Assembly (NCBI GenBank): GCA_019308625.1 | Contig: JAFDHU010000076.1 | Coordinates: forward strand, 1-6,904 | Direction of reading: 5' to 3' | Source: Deltaproteobacteria bacterium | GTDB lineage: Bacteria; Desulfobacterota; Desulfobaccia; Desulfobaccales; 0-14-0-80-60-11 | Length of the DNA stretch: 6,904 nt | Part shown: positions 1 to 5,104 of the stretch, piece by piece | How positions within the stretch are numbered: position 1 is the stretch's first letter | Layout: each line of letters starts with the position of its first letter | Notes under the pieces: generated by a model | Database searches by the model: none | Seen by the model: the letters and a program-made list of their open reading frames with translations, nothing else | What the model was told of the DNA's origin: nothing | Translations under genes and position numbers: made by a program

Positions 1-87
1 ACAGTGGCCTTTGAGGCGCCTTTGCCTGGGGACCTTGAAGATGTATTGCAATGGCTTAATAAAGAATCCGTAACCCCGAGGGGCTGA
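1..87 (+). CDS. C-terminal end of an unidentified gene (partial)
   Basis: Frame 1 is open from the window edge to a TGA at 85-87 and gives 28 residues. The segment PLPGDLEDVLQWLNKE (residues 8-23) looks like an ordinary acidic amphipathic helix close to a C-terminus. A second frame is open to a TAA at 71-73, but its Cys/Arg-rich translation looks less protein-like. The fragment is too short to assign to a family. I considered polA, which can lie near coaE, but the usual C-terminal pattern of DNA polymerase I is absent. The next gene starts about 295 bases later after a structured gap, so it is probably not tightly co-translated with coaE. Confidence 0.45.
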   Translation, partial: TVAFEAPLPGDLEDVLQWLNKESVTPRG

Positions 88-149
88 AATAACGTTCCAT
101 CATATAAATTAAGTTGGAAAAAATCCGGCAAACAGGAGTAGCGGCGCCA

Positions 150-172
150 AATTTTATCCACAGGATAAAATT
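150..172. repeat. Perfect 10-bp palindrome containing a consensus DnaA-box sequence
   Basis: AATTTTATCC (150-159) and GGATAAAATT (163-172) are exact reverse complements around a 3-base ACA loop. Positions 154-162 read TTATCCACA, which matches the DnaA-box consensus TTATNCACA exactly. It lies 62 bases after the end of the upstream gene. The AT-rich stem is followed by T-rich sequence (TTGATTTACTTTTTG), so a weak terminator for the upstream gene is an alternative reading. I see no second exact DnaA box nearby. Confidence 0.6.
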
Positions 173-183
173 GATTTACTTTT

Positions 184-246
184 TGTCATTCTGAGGCCCC
201 ACAGGGCTGAAGAATCTAGACCCTTCGCCTTCGGCTCAGGGTGACA
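184..246. repeat. Dispersed intergenic repeat-like element with inverted ends
   Basis: The ends TGTCATTCTGAG (184-195) and CTCAGGGTGACA (235-246) are inverted repeats with two mismatches, both of which would be G-U pairs in RNA. The interior carries GAAGAATCTAGACCCTTCG and a short GCCCC/GGGC hairpin. The pattern TCATTCTGAG, then GAAGAATCT, then TTCG(C/T)TTCGGCTCAGGGTGACA resembles a repeat I recall between genes in many environmental bacterial and deltaproteobacterial genomes. Only one copy is in this window, so its repeated nature rests on that recollection. Confidence 0.6.
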
Positions 247-274
247 AGGAAATGGTCTTTTAACGCCAATTGAT

Positions 275-291
275 AATTCGGTTGACGAATT
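275..291. repeat. Short perfect inverted repeat, 6-bp arms
   Basis: AATTCG (275-280) and CGAATT (286-291) are exact reverse complements around the 5-base loop GTTGA. It could be a small operator or a chance palindrome. GATAAT at 272-277 resembles a -10 box but no -35 lies at a suitable distance. Confidence 0.35.
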
Positions 292-304
292 CGGCCACAA
301 AGAT

Positions 305-343
305 GGGGGGTGGGGAAGGGAGTTTGAGGGAGGGGGGCAGGGG
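305..343 (+). other. G-run cluster with G-quadruplex potential
   Basis: The + strand has six runs of three or more G within 39 bases: G6, G4, G3, G3, G6 and G4. They are separated by loops of 1, 2, 7, 1 and 2 bases. This satisfies the common G3+N1-7 rule for an intramolecular quadruplex. The last three runs are also the left arm of the hairpin at 324-370, so the two folds would compete. It lies 40 bases upstream of the coaE start. Confidence 0.55.
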
Positions 344-370
344 CCCGCGGTCCCTGGCCCCCTCCCTCAA
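324..370. repeat. Long near-perfect hairpin immediately upstream of coaE
   Basis: The left arm 324-345 pairs with the right arm 349-370 over 22 positions, with one mismatch (G337/G357) and one G-U (343/351), around a loop of three bases. The arms are TTGAGGGAGGGGG (324-336) and CCCCCTCCCTCAA (358-370), plus an inner CAGGG/CCCTG block and a CC/GG pair. The hairpin ends 12 bases before the coaE ATG. It is followed by GAAAAACC rather than a T-run, so it is not a canonical intrinsic terminator on the + strand, and the opposite strand shows no T-run either. It could be an mRNA structure controlling coaE or a REP/MITE-like insertion. Confidence 0.7.
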
Positions 371-382
371 GAAAAACCTGTT

Positions 383-979
383 ATGCTGAAAGTCGCCTTG
401 ACCGGCGGGGCCGGGTCGGGGAAATCCACGGTGGCCCGCATGTTCCGGGAGCTGGGCGCCCCGGTCCTGGACGCCGATGCCGCGGCCCGGGAAGCGGTCA
501 AGCCGGGAACCCCGGCCTGGGAGAAGCTTAAGCTCACCTTCGGACCGGAATTCTTCCGGGAAAACGGGGAACTGGACCGCGGCCGGATGGCCCGCCTGGC
601 CTTCTCGGACCCCGAGGCCAGGGAGAAGCTGAGCGCCATCCTGCATCCCGAGATCGCCCGCCTCCTCCAGGAGCGGCTGAAGCGCCTGGAGGAGGCGGGG
701 GCCGAGCTGGCCATCGTGGAGGTGCCGCTATTGTTTGAGGTGGGCTTGCAAAACGCCTATGACCGCATTATTGTAGTATATGCCGAGCCGGCTCAGCAAA
801 GGCAACGGCTGCAGGCCAGGGACCGGCGGGACCTCGGGGAAATCACCGGCCTCCTGGCGGCCCAGTGGCCCTTGGAAAAAAAGCGCCAAATGGCCCACTA
901 TGTCGTTGACAACCGGGGCTCTTTGGCCGATACCAGAAAGCAGGTGGAAAACATTTGGCAGGCTCTCAAAAAATCTTGA
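383..979 (+). CDS. coaE: Dephospho-CoA kinase
   Basis: CoaE catalyses the last step of coenzyme A synthesis in the cytoplasm, the ATP-dependent phosphorylation of the 3'-hydroxyl of the ribose of dephospho-CoA. The 198-residue length is normal for the family. The P-loop TGGAGSGKST lies at residues 7-16, followed by the LDAD motif (29-32), LHPE (87-90), VPLLFE (114-119) and the lid-region Q139 and R146-D147. The C-terminal block AHYVVDN is at 171-177, where most family members have Asp instead of His172. The ATG at 383 puts the P-loop at the usual distance from the N-terminus, and no in-frame ATG or GTG lies upstream. There is no recognisable Shine-Dalgarno sequence; a large hairpin ends 12 bases before the start, so initiation may be weak or structure-dependent. 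rho follows on the same strand after 296 bases. Confidence 0.96.
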   Translation: MLKVALTGGAGSGKSTVARMFRELGAPVLDADAAAREAVKPGTPAWEKLKLTFGPEFFRENGELDRGRMARLAFSDPEAREKLSAILHPEIARLLQERLKRLEEAGAELAIVEVPLLFEVGLQNAYDRIIVVYAEPAQQRQRLQARDRRDLGEITGLLAAQWPLEKKRQMAHYVVDNRGSLADTRKQVENIWQALKKS

Positions 980-1033
980 CAAGGCCGCAAAAAAAAGATA
1001 GCGTTCCGGCAACCTCCCCTTAAGATTATTCAT

Positions 1034-1063
1034 TTGCGATCCGAAACGATAACAAGTTATAGG
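1034..1063 (+). promoter_or_regulatory. Candidate sigma-70 promoter for rho
   Basis: TTGCGA (1034-1039) and TATAGG (1058-1063) are separated by 18 bases. Each matches four of six consensus positions. It lies in the 296-base gap between coaE and rho and would give a leader of roughly 205 bases. A long leader is in keeping with the autoregulation known for rho in Escherichia coli, but nothing here proves that. A perfect TTGACA at 976-981 overlaps the coaE stop but lacks a good -10 box. Confidence 0.35.
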
Positions 1064-1223
1064 CCTCCGATCTCCCCCGGTGTGATTTAGCAGGACCTTT
1101 GCGCATTTTTTCGTCGTGCAGCACATCCATCAGTTTTTGAGGTTATAGAAGACCCTACTTGCAGGTTTATCTTCCTTTCTGGGCCAATATAGTCCGGCCA
1201 AACCCTAAAAAGTCGGTTATTGC

Positions 1224-1248
1224 CTTGACCTGTCCTTGGCGGGTCAAG
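1224..1248 (+). promoter_or_regulatory. Strong hairpin in the rho leader
   Basis: CTTGACCTGTC (1224-1234) can pair with GGCGGGTCAAG (1238-1248) over 11 positions, two of them G-U, around a 3-base CTT loop. The outer seven pairs are perfect. It ends 27 bases before the rho start and 18 before its ribosome binding site. No T-run follows, so it is not an intrinsic terminator. It may be a leader structure or, as DNA, an inverted-repeat operator. Confidence 0.5.
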
Positions 1249-1275
1249 AAGTATAAGTATAGAGTTGAGGAGCAT

Positions 1276-2523
1276 ATGAACTTAACGGAACTGAAGCACA
1301 AAAAAATCAACGAGCTGGCCGCTCTGGCTCGGGAACTCCACGTGGAGGGGGCCAGCAACCTGCGCAAGCAGGAGCTGATCTTTGCCATCCTCCAGGCCCA
1401 GGTGGAGCAGAACGGCGTCATCTCCGGCGGCGGGGTGCTGGAAATCCTGCCTGACGGCTTCGGGTTTTTGCGGGCGCCGGATTACAATTACCTGCCCGGA
1501 CCGGATGACATCTATGTGTCGCCCTCCCAGATCCGCCGCTTCAACCTGCGCACCGGCGACACCATCTTCGGGCAGATCCGGCCCCCCAAGGACGGGGAGC
1601 GCTATTTTGCCCTCCTCAAGGTGGAGTCGGTCAACTACGAGGACCCCTCGGCCGCCCGGGAAAAAATCCTGTTTGACAATCTGACGCCCCTTTATCCCAA
1701 TGAGCGCCTGCGCCTGGAGACGGACCCGGACAACTATTCCGCCCGGGTCATGGACCTCATGACCCCCATCGGCAAGGGCCAACGGGGGCTTATTGTGGCC
1801 GCGCCCCGCACCGGCAAGACCATGCTCTTGCAGAACATCGCCAACAGCATCTCCCGGAACCACCCGGAAGTGGTACTCATCGTGCTGCTGATTGACGAAC
1901 GGCCCGAGGAAGTGACGGACATGCAGCGCTCGGTCCAGGCCGAAGTGGTGAGCTCCACCTTTGACGAGCCGGCCCAGCGTCACATTCAGGTGGCCGAAAT
2001 GGTTCTGGAGAAGGCCAAACGCCTGGTGGAGCACCGCCACGACGTGGTGATTCTGCTGGATTCCATCACTCGCTTGGCCCGGGCTTACAACACGGTGGTG
2101 CCAGCCAGCGGCAAGATTCTCTCTGGCGGCCTGGACGCCAATGCCTTACAAAGGCCCAAGCGCTTCTTCGGAGCAGCCCGCAACATCGAGGAAGGCGGCT
2201 CCCTCACCATCATTGCCACTGCCCTGGTGGACACCGGCAGCCGCATGGACGAAGTCATCTTTGAAGAATTCAAGGGCACCGGCAATATGGAAATTCATCT
2301 GGACCGCAAGCTCACCGAGAAGCGCATCTTCCCGTCCATAGATATCAACAAAAGCGGCACCCGCAAGGAGGAGCTGCTGGTGCCGCCGGATGACTTAAAC
2401 CGCATCTGGATCCTGCGCAAGCTCCTGTCGCCCCTGAGCCCGGTGGATTCCATGGAATTTCTGCTGGAGAAAATGCGGGGCACCAAAAGCAATGCCGAAT
2501 TCCTGGCCTCCATGAACCGTTGA
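1276..2523 (+). CDS. rho: Transcription termination factor Rho
   Basis: Rho is a hexameric RNA-dependent ATPase and translocase that ends transcription of untranslated RNA. From ATG 1276 the protein has 415 residues, close to the 419 of E. coli. The Rho N-terminal helical domain covers residues 1-45. A cold-shock-type primary RNA-binding domain follows at about 50-120 (GFGFLRAP, DIYVSPSQIRRFNLRTGD). The ATPase core has Walker A APRTGKT (176-182), the DERPEE motif (207-212), Walker B VVILLDS (257-263), the Q-loop LSGGLDANAL (282-291) and the R-loop FKGTGNME (332-339). GAGGAG at 1267-1272 supports this start. An in-frame TTG at 1159 would add 39 residues not seen in the family and is rejected. 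The usual deltaproteobacterial neighbour rpmE does not follow; a metallo-beta-lactamase-fold gene does, after 176 bases without a clear terminator. Confidence 0.98.
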   Translation: MNLTELKHKKINELAALARELHVEGASNLRKQELIFAILQAQVEQNGVISGGGVLEILPDGFGFLRAPDYNYLPGPDDIYVSPSQIRRFNLRTGDTIFGQIRPPKDGERYFALLKVESVNYEDPSAAREKILFDNLTPLYPNERLRLETDPDNYSARVMDLMTPIGKGQRGLIVAAPRTGKTMLLQNIANSISRNHPEVVLIVLLIDERPEEVTDMQRSVQAEVVSSTFDEPAQRHIQVAEMVLEKAKRLVEHRHDVVILLDSITRLARAYNTVVPASGKILSGGLDANALQRPKRFFGAARNIEEGGSLTIIATALVDTGSRMDEVIFEEFKGTGNMEIHLDRKLTEKRIFPSIDINKSGTRKEELLVPPDDLNRIWILRKLLSPLSPVDSMEFLLEKMRGTKSNAEFLASMNR

Positions 2524-2612
2524 ACCGAAACGGCAAGGCGCCGAGCCCGCCCGGCTCCAAGATCGGCCGGTATCATATGTTCATAAAAGCTTCCTGAAAA
2601 TCGCTAATCTGC

Positions 2613-2642
2613 TTGACAGACGCCGCTCGAGAAGGGTAGTGT
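2613..2642 (+). promoter_or_regulatory. Candidate sigma-70 promoter for the MBL-fold gene
   Basis: A perfect TTGACA (2613-2618) is followed after 18 bases by TAGTGT (2637-2642), a weak -10 that keeps the first two and last consensus bases. Transcription would begin about 50 bases before the ATG at 2700. The strong -35 and the position favour a real promoter separate from rho. Confidence 0.4.
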
Positions 2643-2699
2643 GAGTAGCACATAGGGCAGAGTCCTGGAGGCTGCCCCATTCCCCTGGAAGGAGGCCGC

Positions 2700-3623
2700 A
2701 TGCAGCTCCCTCCTCTCAAATCAGTCACCGTGGAAGTGCTGGTGGACAACTTTTTTGACGTGTTTGAGCCCTCTCGGCCCGGAGTGGTGGAGCGGGTGGT
2801 GCTCGGCCGCCTGAAAAAGCCCCTGGTGGCCGCTCATGGTTTGGCGTTCTGGATCACCTTGCACAAGGATGGCGAGCAGGGCCAGATTCTCATGGACTCC
2901 GCCAATTCCCCCCTGCCGTTGCTCAACAATCTGGAGGCCCTGGAACACAACCTGGATGAGGTGGACGCCCTGGTGTTGAGCCACGGTCATCCGGACCATT
3001 ACGGAGGGCTTCAGGAAGTCCTTAAGCGCCGCAAGAAGGTCCTCCCTCTTTATCTCCACAAGGACTGCTATTATCCCAAACTCCTGGTAACTCCCAGGGG
3101 GAGGCTCGGCCCTTGGAAGCTGGACCGGGAGGCCCTGCTGGAGGCTGGGGTGGAACTGCATGAAAACACCGGGCCGACGCTGATCCTGGACAAGGCCCTG
3201 CTCACCGGCACGGTGGAGGCCTCCACCCCTTATGAGACGCCTCTGCCCGGGCCCAAGCGCCTGGTGGCCGGCGCCGAGGAAAACGACCCCTTCAGCGACG
3301 AGCAGGCCCTGGTGATGCAGGTGGCTGGCCGGGGGCTGGTGATTATGGCAGGCTGCTCCCATCCCGGCATCGTCAACATGGTGAAATACGCCCAGAAGCT
3401 TACGGGTATCAACGAGGTGGCGGCTATCATTGGGGGCTTTCACCTGACTGCCGGCGGCCCGGACCTGATCCGGCACACCATCACGGGGCTCCAGGAAATC
3501 AACCCCCAGCTCATTATTGCCGGTCATTGCACCGGGTTTAAGGCCCTGACCCAGTTGGCCTTGGCCTTCCCGGACAACTTCATGGTGAGCTGCGTGGGCA
3601 CCAAAGTGATGATCGGGGCTTAG
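2700..3623 (+). CDS. MBL-fold metallohydrolase, COG1237-like
   Basis: This 307-residue protein has the metallo-beta-lactamase fold. The metal-binding motif SHGHPDH lies at 94-100, with further probable ligands in GCSHPG (218-223), GGFHL (245-249) and GHCTG (275-279). The N-terminal VLVDN segment (13-17) and these GCSH/GGFH/GHCTG blocks are typical of COG1237. Archaeal relatives are annotated as 7,8-dihydropterin-6-methyl-4-(beta-D-ribofuranosyl)aminobenzene 5'-phosphate synthase; the bacterial substrate is unknown and I do not transfer that function. There is no signal peptide, so it should be cytoplasmic. AAGGAGG at 2689-2695, four bases before the ATG, is an excellent ribosome binding site and fixes the start. 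The following kinase-like gene starts 122 bases on; whether the two share a transcript is unclear. Confidence 0.88.
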   Translation: MQLPPLKSVTVEVLVDNFFDVFEPSRPGVVERVVLGRLKKPLVAAHGLAFWITLHKDGEQGQILMDSANSPLPLLNNLEALEHNLDEVDALVLSHGHPDHYGGLQEVLKRRKKVLPLYLHKDCYYPKLLVTPRGRLGPWKLDREALLEAGVELHENTGPTLILDKALLTGTVEASTPYETPLPGPKRLVAGAEENDPFSDEQALVMQVAGRGLVIMAGCSHPGIVNMVKYAQKLTGINEVAAIIGGFHLTAGGPDLIRHTITGLQEINPQLIIAGHCTGFKALTQLALAFPDNFMVSCVGTKVMIGA

Positions 3624-3745
3624 GTTTCCGCGGTGAGCGCGGGCCCATGGTCTCCGAGACTTGTTGCAGTCCGGCGGCTTTTTTCCTACCGTTATGATAA
3701 CAAGTCCCGCAAGGGGCGTCCGGCGCCTCGGATAAGTCCCGACTC
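3624..3745 (+). other. Intergenic gap with small hairpins and a T6 run, no clear terminator
   Basis: The gap contains CCGCG/CGCGG (3628-3632 and 3638-3642, loop GTGAG), a short GTCT/AGAC stem, and a T6 run in GGCTTTTTTCC. The T-run is not directly preceded by a GC-rich stem, so I do not call an intrinsic terminator. TATGAT at 3693-3698 is a good -10 box for the next gene, but no -35 lies at the right distance: TTGCAG at 3664-3669 is 23 bases away. Confidence 0.35.
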
Positions 3746-4825
3746 ATGGCCCCGAACCCTCAGGACCTATTCCCTTTTCTGAAAAATCTGGACATTCCGC
3801 CCCCCTGGGATAAAGCCGCCTCCCGGTTCTTGGAGAGGGGCGGTGTGGCCATGGTCCTGGGCGCCACGGACACCGGCAAAAGCACCCTGTCCCGGTATCT
3901 GGTGTACCGGGTCTTCGCCGCCGGTCTGCCCGCGGCTTTGGTAGACCTGGATTTGGGCCAGTCCCACCTGGGTCCGCCCACAGCCCTGGGTCTGGGGCTC
4001 TTTCCACCCCGTTTCCCCGGCGACGACAGTCTCTTTCCGGACGCCCTCTATTTCATCGGCCAGACCTCGCCGGTGGGCGCGGTGCTGGAAGTCACGGTGG
4101 GCTGCCGCACCCTGGTGGACCAGGCTCTGGAACAGGGTGTACAGCACGTGGTGGTCAACACCAGCGGCTTGGTGCATGGCCCCGCGGCCCTGCGCCTGAA
4201 GGTGTCCCAGGCCGAGCTGCTCCGCCCGGCTCATCTCCTGGCCTTGGCCCGGGGCCGGGAACTGGACGCCCTCTTAGACGCCATGGGGACATACAACGAC
4301 GCACCTGCCGTCCGGCTGCCGGTGTCTGCCCGGGTGGTGCGCAAGACTCCTGAAGAGCGCCGGGCCTACCGGGAGGCGCGCTTCCGGCAGTATTTTGCCC
4401 GGGCCCGGCGCCTGGACCTGCCTTGGGACAACTTGGGCTGGCGCGGCGCCCCCCTGGGCCAGGGCCGGCCCCTGCAGGAGGCCGAAGTCCAACGCTACCG
4501 GGAGGTTCTGGATATCCCCGCGGTGTGGGGGGAAGCCGACGGCCGCCGCATCATCCTGCTAGTGGAGGAGATGGCCGCGGCAGGCCCGCGCCCCTCTCCG
4601 GCTGAAAACCTGGTCTGTGTCTCCTGGCCCTCTTTCGCCTATCGCCTGGTGGGACTCCTGGACCGGCGCCACCGCACCCTGGCCCTGGGTCTGATCCTCC
4701 CCTCCCCCTGGAGCGGCCGGGAAATTCCGGTCTTGACCCCTCTGCCTGCCGATCAGAGCGCCGAGGTCCGCTTCCTGCATATGGGCAAAGTCAGGGTTCA
4801 TCCCCAGGGTGGGGAGATGCTCTGA
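3746..4825 (+). CDS. Clp1/Grc3-family polynucleotide 5'-kinase-like P-loop protein
   Basis: This 359-residue protein matches the Clp1/Grc3 family of RNA 5'-hydroxyl kinases (COG1341-like). Walker A GATDTGKST (39-47) has the family's TDxGKST signature, as in eukaryotic Clp1. VDLDLGQSHLGPPT (66-79) matches the Walker B region seen in archaeal members as DADxGQSxxGPP. VNTSGLVHG (137-145) corresponds to the family's NTxGWxxG motif. The basic helix RKTPEERRAYREARFRQYF (199-217) sits where the lid/RNA-binding arginines occur. The C-terminal RFLHMGKVRV (342-351) also fits the family's C-terminal domain. The likely reaction is ATP-dependent 5'-phosphorylation of RNA or DNA ends, but no bacterial substrate can be inferred. 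The start is the only reasonable ATG: a stop lies upstream in frame at 3698-3700 and the next Met (36) is too close to Walker A. No clear Shine-Dalgarno sequence precedes it. Confidence 0.82.
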   Translation: MAPNPQDLFPFLKNLDIPPPWDKAASRFLERGGVAMVLGATDTGKSTLSRYLVYRVFAAGLPAALVDLDLGQSHLGPPTALGLGLFPPRFPGDDSLFPDALYFIGQTSPVGAVLEVTVGCRTLVDQALEQGVQHVVVNTSGLVHGPAALRLKVSQAELLRPAHLLALARGRELDALLDAMGTYNDAPAVRLPVSARVVRKTPEERRAYREARFRQYFARARRLDLPWDNLGWRGAPLGQGRPLQEAEVQRYREVLDIPAVWGEADGRRIILLVEEMAAAGPRPSPAENLVCVSWPSFAYRLVGLLDRRHRTLALGLILPSPWSGREIPVLTPLPADQSAEVRFLHMGKVRVHPQGGEML

Positions 4826-4839
4826 AGTCGTTGAAGCGG

Positions 4840-4860
4840 GCTGAGACGGGGTTTTTCAGC
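4840..4860 (+). other. Hairpin after the kinase-like gene
   Basis: GCTGAGA (4840-4846) can pair with TTTCAGC (4854-4860), including one G-U, around a 7-base loop. It begins 14 bases after the kinase stop codon. T residues lie within the loop and 3' arm, not after it, so it is a poor intrinsic terminator but could protect a 3' end. Confidence 0.3.
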
Positions 4861-4993
4861 AGGCGGGGCAGGCAGGAGTTCCGGCCAGAAAAATTCCCGG
4901 GGACCCAAATTAATAAATGAATGCCAACCGTTATCTAATTAACAAAAACAAATAACAGTTCGCCGGGACAATGACGAAAAGAATTTGATTACC

Positions 4994-5010
4994 CCGGGGA
5001 AATTCTCCGG
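4994..5010. other. Small hairpin in the gap upstream of the DUF6600 gene
   Basis: CCGGGGA (4994-5000) can pair with TTCTCCGG (5003-5010): seven pairs including one G-U, loop of three bases. The rest of the 4826-5104 gap has an AT-rich stretch (about 4907-4955, with AATTAATAAATG and TCTAATTAACAAAAACAAATAAC) that is a likely promoter zone. I could not find a -35/-10 pair with good spacing there. Confidence 0.25.
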
Positions 5011-5092
5011 TTAAGGGAATGGGCTGCTTGCCTGGATGCAAAGAAGCCGGGGACTTGCCAGGAGGGGCTCTTTCCGTTTCAAACCGGAGGTC

Positions 5093-5098
5093 AAGGAG
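5093..5098 (+). promoter_or_regulatory. Ribosome binding site deciding the DUF6600 start
   Basis: AAGGAG lies six bases before the ATG at 5105. This favours 5105 over an in-frame ATG at 5036 that has no comparable site and would put 23 charged residues before the signal peptide. Confidence 0.8.
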
Positions 5099-5104
5099 AC
5101 GGAC

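Noticed and set aside
976..1004. TTGACA overlapping the coaE stop as a rho promoter
   Set aside because: The -35 is perfect but the best -10 at normal spacing (TAGCGT) matches only three positions.
1225..1257. TTGACC and TATAAG as a rho promoter
   Set aside because: The spacing is 21 bases, too long for sigma-70, and TTGACC is one arm of the leader hairpin.
1159..1275. In-frame 39-residue N-terminal extension of Rho from a TTG codon
   Set aside because: There is no Shine-Dalgarno sequence before it, the added residues do not resemble Rho, the strong leader hairpin lies inside it, and the ATG at 1276 has GAGGAG upstream and gives the usual length.
1282..2040. Long open frame on the minus strand opposite rho
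   Set aside because: It is antisense to a certain gene; high-GC coding DNA leaves such frames open, and the translation shows no recognisable domain.
2543..2557. GAGCC/GGCTC hairpin as a rho terminator
   Set aside because: Only five base pairs and no T-run follows.
3667..3685. T6 run after the MBL gene as an intrinsic terminator
   Set aside because: No GC-rich stem ends directly before the T-run.
1048..3705. GATAACAAGT occurs at both 1048-1057 and 3696-3705, in two gene gaps
   Set aside because: One shared 10-mer among about 1.2 kb of intergenic sequence is expected by chance about half the time, and the flanks do not match.
5036..5104. In-frame 23-residue extension of the DUF6600 protein
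   Set aside because: It would bury the signal peptide behind charged residues; AAGGAG at 5093-5098 supports the ATG at 5105.
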